NCBI GenBank assembly: GCA_023229165.1
Contig: JALNZQ010000143.1
Location: 1 to 6,993 of the forward strand
Source: Methanothrix sp.
Lineage (GTDB): Archaea; Halobacteriota; Methanosarcinia; Methanotrichales; Methanotrichaceae
DNA: 6,993 nucleotides
Direction: 5' to 3'
Every line of letters begins with the position of its first letter. The stretch's first letter is position 1. The notes under the pieces are model-generated. The model made no database searches, was not told the DNA's origin, and saw only the letters and a program-made list of their open reading frames with translations. This document shows, in pieces, positions 1-6,160 of the stretch. A program made the translations under genes and the position numbers.

Positions 1-2398
1 TCGAAATATAACCCATATCGGAATCTTCAGCGACCAGGTTATGAGCGTATTTCTCCGGTGCGGAGATCACATACTCGCTGAAATTTTTCCTTATCGCCAG
101 TTTTTTTCTTATTCTCTCTTTGATGTCCTTTTCCATTAGCAATTCCTGATATTTCGTCCAGATTTCTGCAGCATCTTTATCAAGCTCTACAAAAACATTT
201 ACCTTGGGATAATCTTCCTCGATCAGCTTGAACTTCTTGCTTAGATCTTGGAAGGCCAACTGTGACAGACAGGCTAGGTTCTCTTTTGACTTCTCGTCGC
301 CCATGCCTCTCTTCACAGCTTTGAAGTACTTGTTGTTCAACTCCAAAATAGCTGATTCTCGAATTGAGCCCTTAATCGGTTTTAGGATGTCCAGGGTCTT
401 GCTCATCAAAAATGGATCGTAGATGTATTTATAAAATTCTTTTCGATCATCTTTTAAAATAAAAATTGATACCGTGCCCTTTTCTGCTTTGGCGGAGTTC
501 CTGTTGCACCTACCTGCCACCTGGTTTATGGAGTCCATTGGAGCGAAGTCTCGGTAGACTAAATCTGCATCAATGTCTACACCGGCCTCAATCAATTGAG
601 TGCTCACAATGACCTTTCTCTCTCTTGGAGATTCATTGATATCCTTTTTCAAAGGCCCCTTGATCGTTTTTATGCGCTCCAACCTTTCCTTAGGAATAAC
701 GTTTGTAGATAGGAAAAACTTCTCAGTATTCTCTAACTCCAGATCCTTGATGAACTTGTAAACGTCGCTCGCGGAGCTTATTGTGTTGAGGACGATCAGG
801 AAATCTTTCTTTGGATTGCCGGTTAGATCCTTTTCAAGCAGGATATTGAATTCCTCCAGGGTCAAAGCCGTCTCAATTCTGGGAATCAGTTCAATCCTAT
901 CCAGATCCCTGAAGTACTCTTCTTTATTCGGAGTTATCTCTTTTATCTCTTCTATTGCTTCATCAAAGATAAGCGGCTGCGTTGCCGTAACGAAGATGAC
1001 GTAGCTATTGAACTTCTCGCAAAGCATCTTCGTCGCGTCATGAATTAATTGCCAGTACTGGTGAGGGACCGACTGTACTTCATCCAGAATAATTATGGAG
1101 TTAGCCAGCTTGTTGAACTTGCGCAGAAGCTTATTTCGGTTAGAAAAGAGCGTGTAGAAGAACTGCCAGAATGTTGTTACTATTATCTCTGCGTTCCAAC
1201 CCTCTACGAGCAGCAAGCTTTCGTCTGCTTCATATTCATCATCCTTATCCTCAATTTTGTAGTTTACATCCGCCAGATGATGGTGCTTTAGAAGAAGCCT
1301 GGAGTCTTTATGTTCACCTCCCTGGGTGACAACATCTTCAAAGACATCGTAATTTTGATCTATTATGCTCAGGAAGGGCAGAGCGTAGATTATCCTTGGC
1401 GTGAAATCTCTCTCATTCTTCAATCGATCTCTCAGCTTCAGCGCAAAGGAAAGAGAGGTCAACGTTTTGCCGGTGCCGGTTGGGACATTCAACGAGATAA
1501 TTTTGTAATCCAGGTTCCAATCCCTAATTCCTACCATCGCATCTTCGTAGATCTGATTCCTGAGACTATTAATATTATTTCTGTCGGAAGTGAATCCTTT
1601 CCGGTCTCTATACCGGTCCACCAGGTCTGCTGGAAGGTCTAAACGATCGAGATCATTGCCACCTAACCCCGCGTCAGTCTTGTCAGCATCCAGAAGAGCG
1701 GAATAAAGAAACTGGGTTATGAAATAGGGGTAAAGATCGGTCTTTCTGTTGAGATGCCTTATCAGTCGCTTTTCCTTCCTTCCTATTTCCTCGGATGCAT
1801 GTTGTAATACAAAACTGATAATATTATCAATATCAATTTTTAAATTTAAACCGATGATTTCTTCCGGAAGAAGCGATCCAAGGATCTCTCTTATTTCTGC
1901 TCTATCCATGGAAGTTATTTGCTCTTCCGCGATCTTCAGAATTTTCTCCTTCTCCGCATCCACTTCACTTATCTCGTCCATGGCATTTATGAGGTTTCCG
2001 TGATGCCTCTTCACTGCCAGAAAAGATATTATGGGCAAGAAATCCGCTAATTCTCCTTTTCTCTTTGATTGGCTAAGATATTCTTTGATTACGGCGTAAG
2101 TAAAAAGAGCCGAGAGCAGGCCATGATGGGTGTTGTCCTTGGCTTTAAGAGACTTCTTTTTCTTATCATCTTTCTCAACAATGTACTCCTGGAAAAATTT
2201 CGTAGCTTTTCCCAGGTCGTGCGTCACACCTATCAAGTAAGCAGCATCTGTCAGGAGATCCTTGTCATCTATGTTTAGAGATTTGTCTGTAACAGTCTTC
2301 CTGCTCAATTGCCCTACTCTCCTCAAGTGATCCACCAGGCGCTTATCCGGGTGAGACTTGAGCTTAAAGGAATACGATTCGCTCGCAATTCCCGCCAT
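1..2398 (-). CDS. cas3: Cas3 HD nuclease-helicase (3' end cut by window edge)
   Basis: Signature nuclease-helicase of type I CRISPR-Cas: recruited by target-bound Cascade, it nicks and then unwinds and degrades the non-target DNA strand. About 799 codons are visible without a break. The N-terminal HD domain shows THD (His60-Asp61), THHG (His91-His92) and RHHGN (His132-His133). The helicase follows, with Walker A PTGTGKT (Lys311), the DEVQ box (Asp439-Glu440), TATQP, and motif VI QVAGRCNR (Gln626, Arg630, Arg633). All motifs are in one frame, so no frameshift is seen. The ATG at 2398 lies inside the end of cas5 (35-nt overlap) and has GGGAG seven bases upstream. The visible length and the C-terminal region suggest only a short tail is missing beyond base 1. 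It is the last gene seen in the cas8b-cas7-cas5-cas3 operon. Product and family are secure; the true stop cannot be seen. Confidence 0.96.
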   Translation of the reverse strand, partial: MAGIASESYSFKLKSHPDKRLVDHLRRVGQLSRKTVTDKSLNIDDKDLLTDAAYLIGVTHDLGKATKFFQEYIVEKDDKKKKSLKAKDNTHHGLLSALFTYAVIKEYLSQSKRKGELADFLPIISFLAVKRHHGNLINAMDEISEVDAEKEKILKIAEEQITSMDRAEIREILGSLLPEEIIGLNLKIDIDNIISFVLQHASEEIGRKEKRLIRHLNRKTDLYPYFITQFLYSALLDADKTDAGLGGNDLDRLDLPADLVDRYRDRKGFTSDRNNINSLRNQIYEDAMVGIRDWNLDYKIISLNVPTGTGKTLTSLSFALKLRDRLKNERDFTPRIIYALPFLSIIDQNYDVFEDVVTQGGEHKDSRLLLKHHHLADVNYKIEDKDDEYEADESLLLVEGWNAEIIVTTFWQFFYTLFSNRNKLLRKFNKLANSIIILDEVQSVPHQYWQLIHDATKMLCEKFNSYVIFVTATQPLIFDEAIEEIKEITPNKEEYFRDLDRIELIPRIETALTLEEFNILLEKDLTGNPKKDFLIVLNTISSASDVYKFIKDLELENTEKFFLSTNVIPKERLERIKTIKGPLKKDINESPRERKVIVSTQLIEAGVDIDADLVYRDFAPMDSINQVAGRCNRNSAKAEKGTVSIFILKDDRKEFYKYIYDPFLMSKTLDILKPIKGSIRESAILELNNKYFKAVKRGMGDEKSKENLACLSQLAFQDLSKKFKLIEEDYPKVNVFVELDKDAAEIWTKYQELLMEKDIKERIRKKLAIRKNFSEYVISAPEKYAHNLVAEDSDMGYIS

Positions 2399-3077
2399 TC
2401 TCGATCTCCCAAAGCTCTTTTGCCTTTGCTCTGATGCACTTTGCGTTCCTTTCAAACAGAATCTCGCTGTAGTCAGTTACTTCTCTTGCTTCTCCCATCT
2501 CGCCTGGCATCACTTCTGAGAAGTATTCCTTTCCTTCCTCGAAATTCGGCTCAAGAAGGCATTTACCAGGCACCACGCTATCGATATCCTGGACATCTTC
2601 GCCTGAACTCTTCAGCCCAAACTCTCCAATGAACTTAAAGTTGCAGATGAGCTCGCTTAGTCCAAGACACGGAGTATACACTGACTGGTGACTGGTGAGC
2701 AAGTCTTTCAGCTTTTTATACAATTGCTCATCCGAGTGAGAAAAATAAATTCTGTACTTCGGATCTTTGACGAACTCAAATCGGATCTGGGTTCTGTTCT
2801 TTATCAGATGCATCTTAACTGCGCTCTTGGTATCAATCAGGTTCTCTCCAATCCTCACTTTTTTCACAGGCGCAAGGATTTTGCAGCCGATTTTAGCATC
2901 AACTTTAAAGAAATGTCTGAAATACTCCGTTTTGTCCAGACCGGCGATGGCCCCGATCAGCCCTGAGAGAGCCGTTCGGGGTGGGAAAGAATAGGTGAGT
3001 GGAGAGCTGGTGGAGTAATTCTTCCTGAAGTGGGCATAGTCCCCCCAAACATCGAATACTATTACTCTTTCCGGCAT
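2364..3077 (-). CDS. cas5: Cas5 (type I-B, Cas5h/Cas5b), Cascade subunit
   Basis: RAMP-fold subunit of the type I-B effector complex. In this family Cas5 caps the 5' handle of the crRNA and contacts Cas8b and the end of the Cas7 filament. The 237 aa product is of usual length. The N-terminal strand MPERVIVFDVWGDYAHFRK and the PPRTALSGLIGAIAGLD segment (about residues 32-48) are typical of the Cas5h group, as is the SVYTPCLGLSE segment near residues 132-142. Start ATG at 3077 is seven bases after the cas7 stop; the GAGG of the Shine-Dalgarno overlaps that TGA stop. Its 3' end overlaps cas3. Type I-C Cas5d processes crRNA, but the Csh1/Csh2 neighbours place this one in I-B, where Cas6 is expected to do that job. 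The assignment rests on motifs and position. Confidence 0.93.
   Translation of the reverse strand: MPERVIVFDVWGDYAHFRKNYSTSSPLTYSFPPRTALSGLIGAIAGLDKTEYFRHFFKVDAKIGCKILAPVKKVRIGENLIDTKSAVKMHLIKNRTQIRFEFVKDPKYRIYFSHSDEQLYKKLKDLLTSHQSVYTPCLGLSELICNFKFIGEFGLKSSGEDVQDIDSVVPGKCLLEPNFEEGKEYFSEVMPGEMGEAREVTDYSEILFERNAKCIRAKAKELWEIENGGNCERIVFL
2406..2410 (-). promoter_or_regulatory. Shine-Dalgarno for cas3 inside cas5
   Basis: GGGAG on the minus strand, within the cas5 coding end, seven bases before the cas3 ATG at 2398. It supports that start despite the 35-nt overlap with cas5 and suggests cas3 is translated by its own ribosome entry from the shared mRNA. Confidence 0.6.
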
Positions 3078-3084
3078 CTGGACC

Positions 3085-4005
3085 TCAGAACGCTATCGGT
3101 TTTATTGCTATGCCGGTAGCTACAGCCAATTTTTCAATCGGGAAACTGGCACCTTCATCGCAGAACTTAATCCTGCTGTCAACGCAAATCTCAATATCCT
3201 TGATTGAGCCCTTCTCAGCAGCTAGTTTCTGGACCAGCTCCGATATCTCAAGCTGATAATCTGTAGTGTCACGGATTTTCTCAGGAGGCATCTCGGTAAC
3301 TAGTTTCAGCATCTTATCCAGATCCCCTATGTGATAGTTTTCTTTGCTGTAATTCACCTTGAGGAGCAACCTTGGAACCTGTCCTGCTTTGGATCTGGAA
3401 ATCAGGCTCTTGGTTCCATTCCAAATTCCTTCCAGCAAGAGCTTTAAATCATCCTCGGTAAGATGAGTATGTTTGGCAGCATTTTCGTTTATGATGCCGT
3501 AAAAGGAGATAAGCGAATAGGGCAGAAAGTCCTCTTCTCTAAACGTTGCTTGCTTAGAACCCTCCTTCGAGGCAAAGGCTCCTGTTCCTTTAATATGCAT
3601 CATGGTAACACGATGAAGAGATCGTCCCATCTTGAACTGCACTGGACCGGTATACGTTATCGAGTCCTCTTTAAGCGGAATAACTCCTCCGAAGAGGCGT
3701 ACATCTATGCATTCGTTCAAAATCCTCTCAGCTTTATCCTCAAAGTCCTTGGCTCGTTTTTTTCCATCTTGAATGTAGCCATTTTGGGTATCATAAATGA
3801 TCTCCCTTACAAATATCTCTTGACCCTTGAAGTTGTGGAGATAATCTCGAATAGTCCTCTTTAGCCGAACATCTGTAACGAGATTCACCCCGGTCTCTTC
3901 ATCGATTCTGGGCTTGTTCTCATCCATGGGATCACCGTTAGGATTTCCATCCCGTATGTCGTAAATGAAAAGAATCTCAGATCTTTTCTTGATGGTTTCG
4001 CTCAT
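3085..4005 (-). CDS. cas7: Cas7 (type I-B, Csh2/DevR family), Cascade backbone
   Basis: Backbone subunit that polymerises along the crRNA guide in type I-B Cascade, kinking it every sixth nucleotide. The N-terminal segment ILFIYDIRDGNPNGDP and the following TDVRLKRTIRDYL are hallmarks of the Csh2/DevR family, and the length (306 aa) fits. Two ATGs are possible. The one at 4011 overlaps the cas8b stop (ATGA) but has the Shine-Dalgarno GGGGAGG only one base away. The one at 4005 has the same Shine-Dalgarno seven bases upstream, so I prefer 4005; the longer form would add Met-Lys. It sits between cas8b and cas5, nearly abutting both, as expected for genes made in fixed ratio from one mRNA. It is needed many times per complex, which may explain the strong ribosome-binding site. 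Confidence 0.95.
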   Translation of the reverse strand: MSETIKKRSEILFIYDIRDGNPNGDPMDENKPRIDEETGVNLVTDVRLKRTIRDYLHNFKGQEIFVREIIYDTQNGYIQDGKKRAKDFEDKAERILNECIDVRLFGGVIPLKEDSITYTGPVQFKMGRSLHRVTMMHIKGTGAFASKEGSKQATFREEDFLPYSLISFYGIINENAAKHTHLTEDDLKLLLEGIWNGTKSLISRSKAGQVPRLLLKVNYSKENYHIGDLDKMLKLVTEMPPEKIRDTTDYQLEISELVQKLAAEKGSIKDIEICVDSRIKFCDEGASFPIEKLAVATGIAIKPIAF

Positions 4006-4007
4006 TT

Positions 4008-4463
4008 TCATGCCTCCCCGACAATAATTTGCTCTTCCTCTTTTTCATGCTTGAATAGTTTATGCATATCCATTCCTAAGACGAAATAGAAGCTCAGCTC
4101 ATCATCTACCTCATTCCAATTGAGTCCTGCTAAAACGAAATGGTTTGCAATGAGTGATTCTAGATCCCTGTAGTAATTTTTTTGGTACTCTTCTAGCTTA
4201 TTCTGAATTTCCGGAAGGAGCCTCTTGATCAGAGCTTCATTCATCTTCAAGCCATGTAATTTAGTGCGAAATGGAGTTGCCTTTTTGTCCATCCACTGTA
4301 TATTAAGGAGCTTCTGAGCCAATACCCCTTCCAAGAATGTTGCCTTCTTAGAATCGCTATTGAAGAACGCCTTATTTGCTTCGAAGTACCTCTCAATGCG
4401 TTGCTCTAATGGGAGGCCCTCGAGCTCTTCGATGCGAAGAACCTCATTGCCCAGTTCATTCAT
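4008..4463 (-). CDS. cas11b: Possible internal small subunit Cas11b, in frame within cas8b
   Basis: Several type I-B, I-C and I-D systems make a separate small subunit (Cas11) by internal translation of the 3' part of the cas8/cas10 gene. Here codon 478 of cas8b is an ATG (MNELGNEVLRIEELEG...) preceded by GGAGAT at 4471-4476 with a seven-base gap, a very good ribosome-binding site in the middle of a gene. The product would be 151 aa, rich in charged helix-like stretches, sharing the cas8b stop. No separate cas11 gene is seen in the window, which fits this route. The start is inferred from sequence only; the ATGs at 4475-4473 (codon 474) and elsewhere are less well placed. Confidence 0.4.
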   Translation of the reverse strand: MNELGNEVLRIEELEGLPLEQRIERYFEANKAFFNSDSKKATFLEGVLAQKLLNIQWMDKKATPFRTKLHGLKMNEALIKRLLPEIQNKLEEYQKNYYRDLESLIANHFVLAGLNWNEVDDELSFYFVLGMDMHKLFKHEKEEEQIIVGEA

Positions 4464-5894
4464 ATATTTCATCTCCGCGTTCATTTCTTTGAAAAGATTA
4501 AGCTCTTCTAAATAGTGCAAAAGCAAGAAGCCATTCAAGGTAGTGATATTAGTAGGATAACCCTTGATGAACGCCTCTCTCACTTTGCTCATTATAAAAT
4601 CAATCAGCAAATAGTAACCGATTTGTTCTCCAACAAATATCTTGTCAACCATTTCCAAGAATATTTTGTCGAAGGTCCTATTTTTAGACTCGGCCGGGAA
4701 GAATCTTCTTAGGACTCCGAAATTGAATTCCAGGTGGTTCTTTTCCCTCTGCGTTTCGCTAAGAATCGAATCGCTGTAAATTATAAATCTCTCATCGACT
4801 TTTCCTTTGGCATTGAAAAGAGTCCTCAGTCTTGATGGAAGAATCCCTTCGATTAAAAGAAGGATTCGGTAAGACGATTGTTCCTTTTTATAAAATATCA
4901 GGCTGTTGCTGAAGAAATCCTTCTCATCCTTGACAAAGTCAAAGATCTCATTCTCATCTGCAGTTATTCGGCGCTTAATTTCGCGATTTATTTTTACCTT
5001 TCGTTTATCATCTTTCTTGCCAAGGATGTCCAGGATCTCTTCAAGAACCCCTTTTTTGTCACCTGCCAGGGTCAATTTTGGTACGAGGAGATATCTGAAG
5101 CCATAGAAGCTATAGTCGAGATTTTCTTCGATGTACTTCTTTCCAACTTCCAGACGCGTGGCACAATCGAAGCATACTGGTGTATTCTTCCATGATTCAT
5201 TGACTTTAAAACCACCTGCAATAAATCCGGGCTTGTCAAAGGTGTGAAAGCTCCAAGGAATTGCGAAGCCGTAAACTTCATCTTTCGTCCCCTTGCAGAC
5301 CGAACAGGCAGCATCTTTTCCCAGTGATTTTCCTTGAGACTTCTTGATAAAATATTTATCCTTTCCCATTCGAAGCAGTATCTTCTTAAAAATCGGACAT
5401 GCATTGAGGTACAAATAGTCTTTGCCATTTTCAAATCCCAAAGTGATAATGGCGTTAGTTTTGGAATCCTTTTGAGAGTATTTTTCGGATAGCTCTGCGA
5501 AGATCTTGTCTCGTTGATCATTGATTGCGTTTTTCATCTTTTTAAGCGTCTCTTTTTCTTCCTCAGAAATGTCATAGCTATCATAATTCTCGAACCATTT
5601 TATGAATCTATTTTGGAAGGTCTTTTCTAAATTGCCTGCCAATTTACTTGTAGGAGTCGCACCAGTGCCATTTGGAGCGCCTTTTTTATATAAATATAAA
5701 TCAAAGTCTGTTCTAAACTCATCTAAGATTACACGGCTAAAAGAATACACCCCATCAGTTTTGCTCAGTAGTATTATTAATACAGATTTATATTTTCCAT
5801 TGGCATTGGGATTTTCTATATAAGTTGAAAGCGAATCTCCTCCCTCGGCATTCTCTTGGACGTAGTCCCCGATTTTGCTTACAGCTTCAATCAA
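4008..5894 (-). CDS. cas8b: Cas8b1/Csh1, large subunit of type I-B Cascade
   Basis: Large subunit of the type I-B effector; Cas8 proteins read the PAM, help open the DNA and recruit Cas3. The 628 aa product has the zinc-binding pattern of the Csh1 (TM1802) family: CSVC at Cys197/Cys200 and CFDC at Cys241/Cys244. The N-terminus MIEAVSKIGDYV is the usual Csh1 opening. The C-terminal part (about 480-628) is predicted to be mostly helical by eye. The start is TTG at 5894: a TGA lies directly before it in the same frame, so no earlier start exists, and GGTGG is seven bases upstream. It is the first gene of the effector operon and its promoter region is the apparent target of the mini-CRISPR RNA upstream. 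Family placement is firm; which Cas8b subgroup is less so. Confidence 0.94.
   Translation of the reverse strand: MIEAVSKIGDYVQENAEGGDSLSTYIENPNANGKYKSVLIILLSKTDGVYSFSRVILDEFRTDFDLYLYKKGAPNGTGATPTSKLAGNLEKTFQNRFIKWFENYDSYDISEEEKETLKKMKNAINDQRDKIFAELSEKYSQKDSKTNAIITLGFENGKDYLYLNACPIFKKILLRMGKDKYFIKKSQGKSLGKDAACSVCKGTKDEVYGFAIPWSFHTFDKPGFIAGGFKVNESWKNTPVCFDCATRLEVGKKYIEENLDYSFYGFRYLLVPKLTLAGDKKGVLEEILDILGKKDDKRKVKINREIKRRITADENEIFDFVKDEKDFFSNSLIFYKKEQSSYRILLLIEGILPSRLRTLFNAKGKVDERFIIYSDSILSETQREKNHLEFNFGVLRRFFPAESKNRTFDKIFLEMVDKIFVGEQIGYYLLIDFIMSKVREAFIKGYPTNITTLNGFLLLHYLEELNLFKEMNAEMKYMNELGNEVLRIEELEGLPLEQRIERYFEANKAFFNSDSKKATFLEGVLAQKLLNIQWMDKKATPFRTKLHGLKMNEALIKRLLPEIQNKLEEYQKNYYRDLESLIANHFVLAGLNWNEVDDELSFYFVLGMDMHKLFKHEKEEEQIIVGEA
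4013..4019 (-). promoter_or_regulatory. Strong Shine-Dalgarno deciding the cas7 start
   Basis: GGGGAGG on the minus strand, inside the last codons of cas8b. It is one base from the ATG at 4011 and seven bases from the ATG at 4005, favouring the second. It is the strongest ribosome-binding site in the window, upstream of the subunit needed in most copies. Confidence 0.65.
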
Positions 5895-5901
5895 TCAGAT
5901 T

Positions 5902-5906
5902 CCACC
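5902..5906 (-). promoter_or_regulatory. Shine-Dalgarno for the TTG start of cas8b
   Basis: GGTGG on the minus strand, seven bases before the TTG at 5894. Together with the in-frame TGA immediately preceding the TTG it fixes the rare start codon. A weak start at the head of the operon would limit Cas8b relative to Cas7. Confidence 0.55.
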
Positions 5907-5919
5907 ATATGTGTTAGAT

Positions 5920-5935
5920 ATACTGCCTTTATACT
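5920..5935 (-). promoter_or_regulatory. Predicted CreR/Cascade target site in the cas8b promoter
   Basis: AGTATAAAGGCAGTAT on the minus strand. It equals the first 16 nt of the mini-CRISPR spacer (6036-6051, AGTATTAAGGCAGTAT) except at position 6. The three bases 5' of it, where a type I PAM would be, are TTA, unlike the AAC that ends the repeat next to the spacer itself, so self versus target could be told apart. Beyond position 16 the match breaks down. Binding here would cover the TATA-like box. The match is seen directly; its use as an operator is inferred from the known CreR and CreA systems. Confidence 0.72.
5928..5933 (-). promoter_or_regulatory. TATA box-like element of the cas8b-cas7-cas5-cas3 promoter
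   Basis: TATAAA within AGTATAAAGG on the minus strand, centred about 36 bases before the cas8b start. If archaeal, transcription would begin about 25 bases downstream, near 5905, giving a leader of some 10 nt. The element lies wholly inside the 16-nt site that matches the mini-CRISPR spacer. It is called by eye from position and consensus; no transcript data. Confidence 0.5.
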
Positions 5936-5973
5936 TAAGACTTTGCATGGATTGATGTAATACACCACTGATT

Positions 5974-6010
5974 GACTTCATCCTTGTTATAAAGGAATCA
6001 ATGTTCAGGA
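5974..6010 (-). repeat. Second CRISPR repeat-like unit (psiR2), decayed
   Basis: On the minus strand it contains TTCC-N5-AACAAGGAT as in the first unit but ends ATGAAGTC instead of ATTGAAAC. Sequence up to the expected Cas6 cut is kept better than the sequence after it. That is what one expects if this unit only needs to supply the 3' end of a single guide RNA. Confidence 0.68.
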
Positions 6011-6059
6011 AAGGTGATGCCAATTGGGCTGGGGCATACTGCCTTAATACTGTTTCAAT
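5982..6059 (-). ncRNA. creR: Predicted mature CreR-like guide RNA
   Basis: If Cas6 cuts both repeat units eight bases before their ends, the product is about 78 nt: the 5' handle ATTGAAAC (6059-6052), the 41-nt guide, and the 3' remainder of the second unit up to AACAAGG. The guide's seed (positions 1-5 and 7-16) pairs with the template of the cas8b promoter region. In the known CreR systems Cascade carrying such an RNA represses cas genes and does not cut, because pairing past the seed is poor. Ends are predicted from type I-B processing, not observed. Confidence 0.6.
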
Positions 6060-6088
6060 CCTTGTTGCAGTGGAAATTAGGCTCCAAT
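6052..6088 (-). repeat. First CRISPR repeat-like unit (psiR1), intact 3' handle
   Basis: On the minus strand it begins ATTGGAGCC and ends CAACAAGGATTGAAAC. The last 22 nt differ from the M. mazei type I-B repeat (from memory) at only two positions, whereas the 5' third is more diverged. The Cas6 cut, eight bases before the end in this family, would leave the standard ATTGAAAC 5' handle on the downstream RNA. Confidence 0.82.
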
Positions 6089-6114
6089 CTGTCTCTTTAT
6101 TTCCGCAACAAAGG

Positions 6115-6119
6115 ATATA
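6115..6119 (-). promoter_or_regulatory. Possible TATA element for the mini-CRISPR
   Basis: TATAT within GGAAATGCCTATATCC on the minus strand. A start about 25 bases downstream falls near 6092, a few bases before the first repeat unit at 6088. That spacing is what an independent creR promoter needs. Read-through from cas4 is the alternative source of this RNA. Confidence 0.4.
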
Positions 6120-6160
6120 GGCATTTCCGTGCATGCTCACCTTGAATCTCACCAAATCAA

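Larger units (their letters stand above)
5974..6088 (-). CRISPR. creR: Degenerate mini-CRISPR (two repeats, one spacer) between cas4 and cas8b
   Basis: Repeat-like unit 6052-6088 (37 nt), spacer 6011-6051 (41 nt) and a second repeat-like unit 5974-6010 (37 nt), a period of 78 bases, same direction as the cas genes. Both units carry TTCC-N5-AACAAGGAT in the same register. The first keeps the full 3' handle ATTGAAAC; the second is decayed after AAGGAT. Ungapped identity between the two is about 20 of 37. The first matches the M. mazei type I-B repeat, as I recall it, at 29 of 37 positions. A third unit is not present at the next period on either side. Isolated mini-CRISPRs beside cas8b are known as CreA (toxin guard) and CreR (cas autorepression); the spacer match to the cas8b promoter points to CreR. 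Confidence 0.78.

Noticed and set aside
228..2278. Plus-strand open frames across cas3 (228-422, 783-1004, 1049-1291, 1310-1642, 1749-2003, 2069-2278)
   Set aside because: They lie opposite an unbroken Cas3 frame with all motifs in order; their products show no domain-like features.
2441..5823. Plus-strand and off-frame open frames across cas5, cas7 and cas8b, including minus 5072-5521
   Set aside because: All are shadows of well-supported cas genes and have no recognisable protein features.
5891..5981. CreTA-type toxin gene (creT) guarded by the mini-CRISPR
   Set aside because: In CreTA the guide targets the promoter of a tiny toxin RNA. Here the target promoter lies only about 25-40 bases before cas8b, leaving no room for a separate toxin unit. 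The 28-codon frame from 5981 has no ribosome-binding site and starts inside the second repeat. Autorepression of cas8b is simpler.
5974..6088. Remnant of an ordinary CRISPR array
   Set aside because: Plain decay would not explain a 15 of 16 spacer-seed match to the adjacent promoter with the mismatch at position 6, the kept handle, or placement inside the cas operon without a long leader. It remains possible at low odds.
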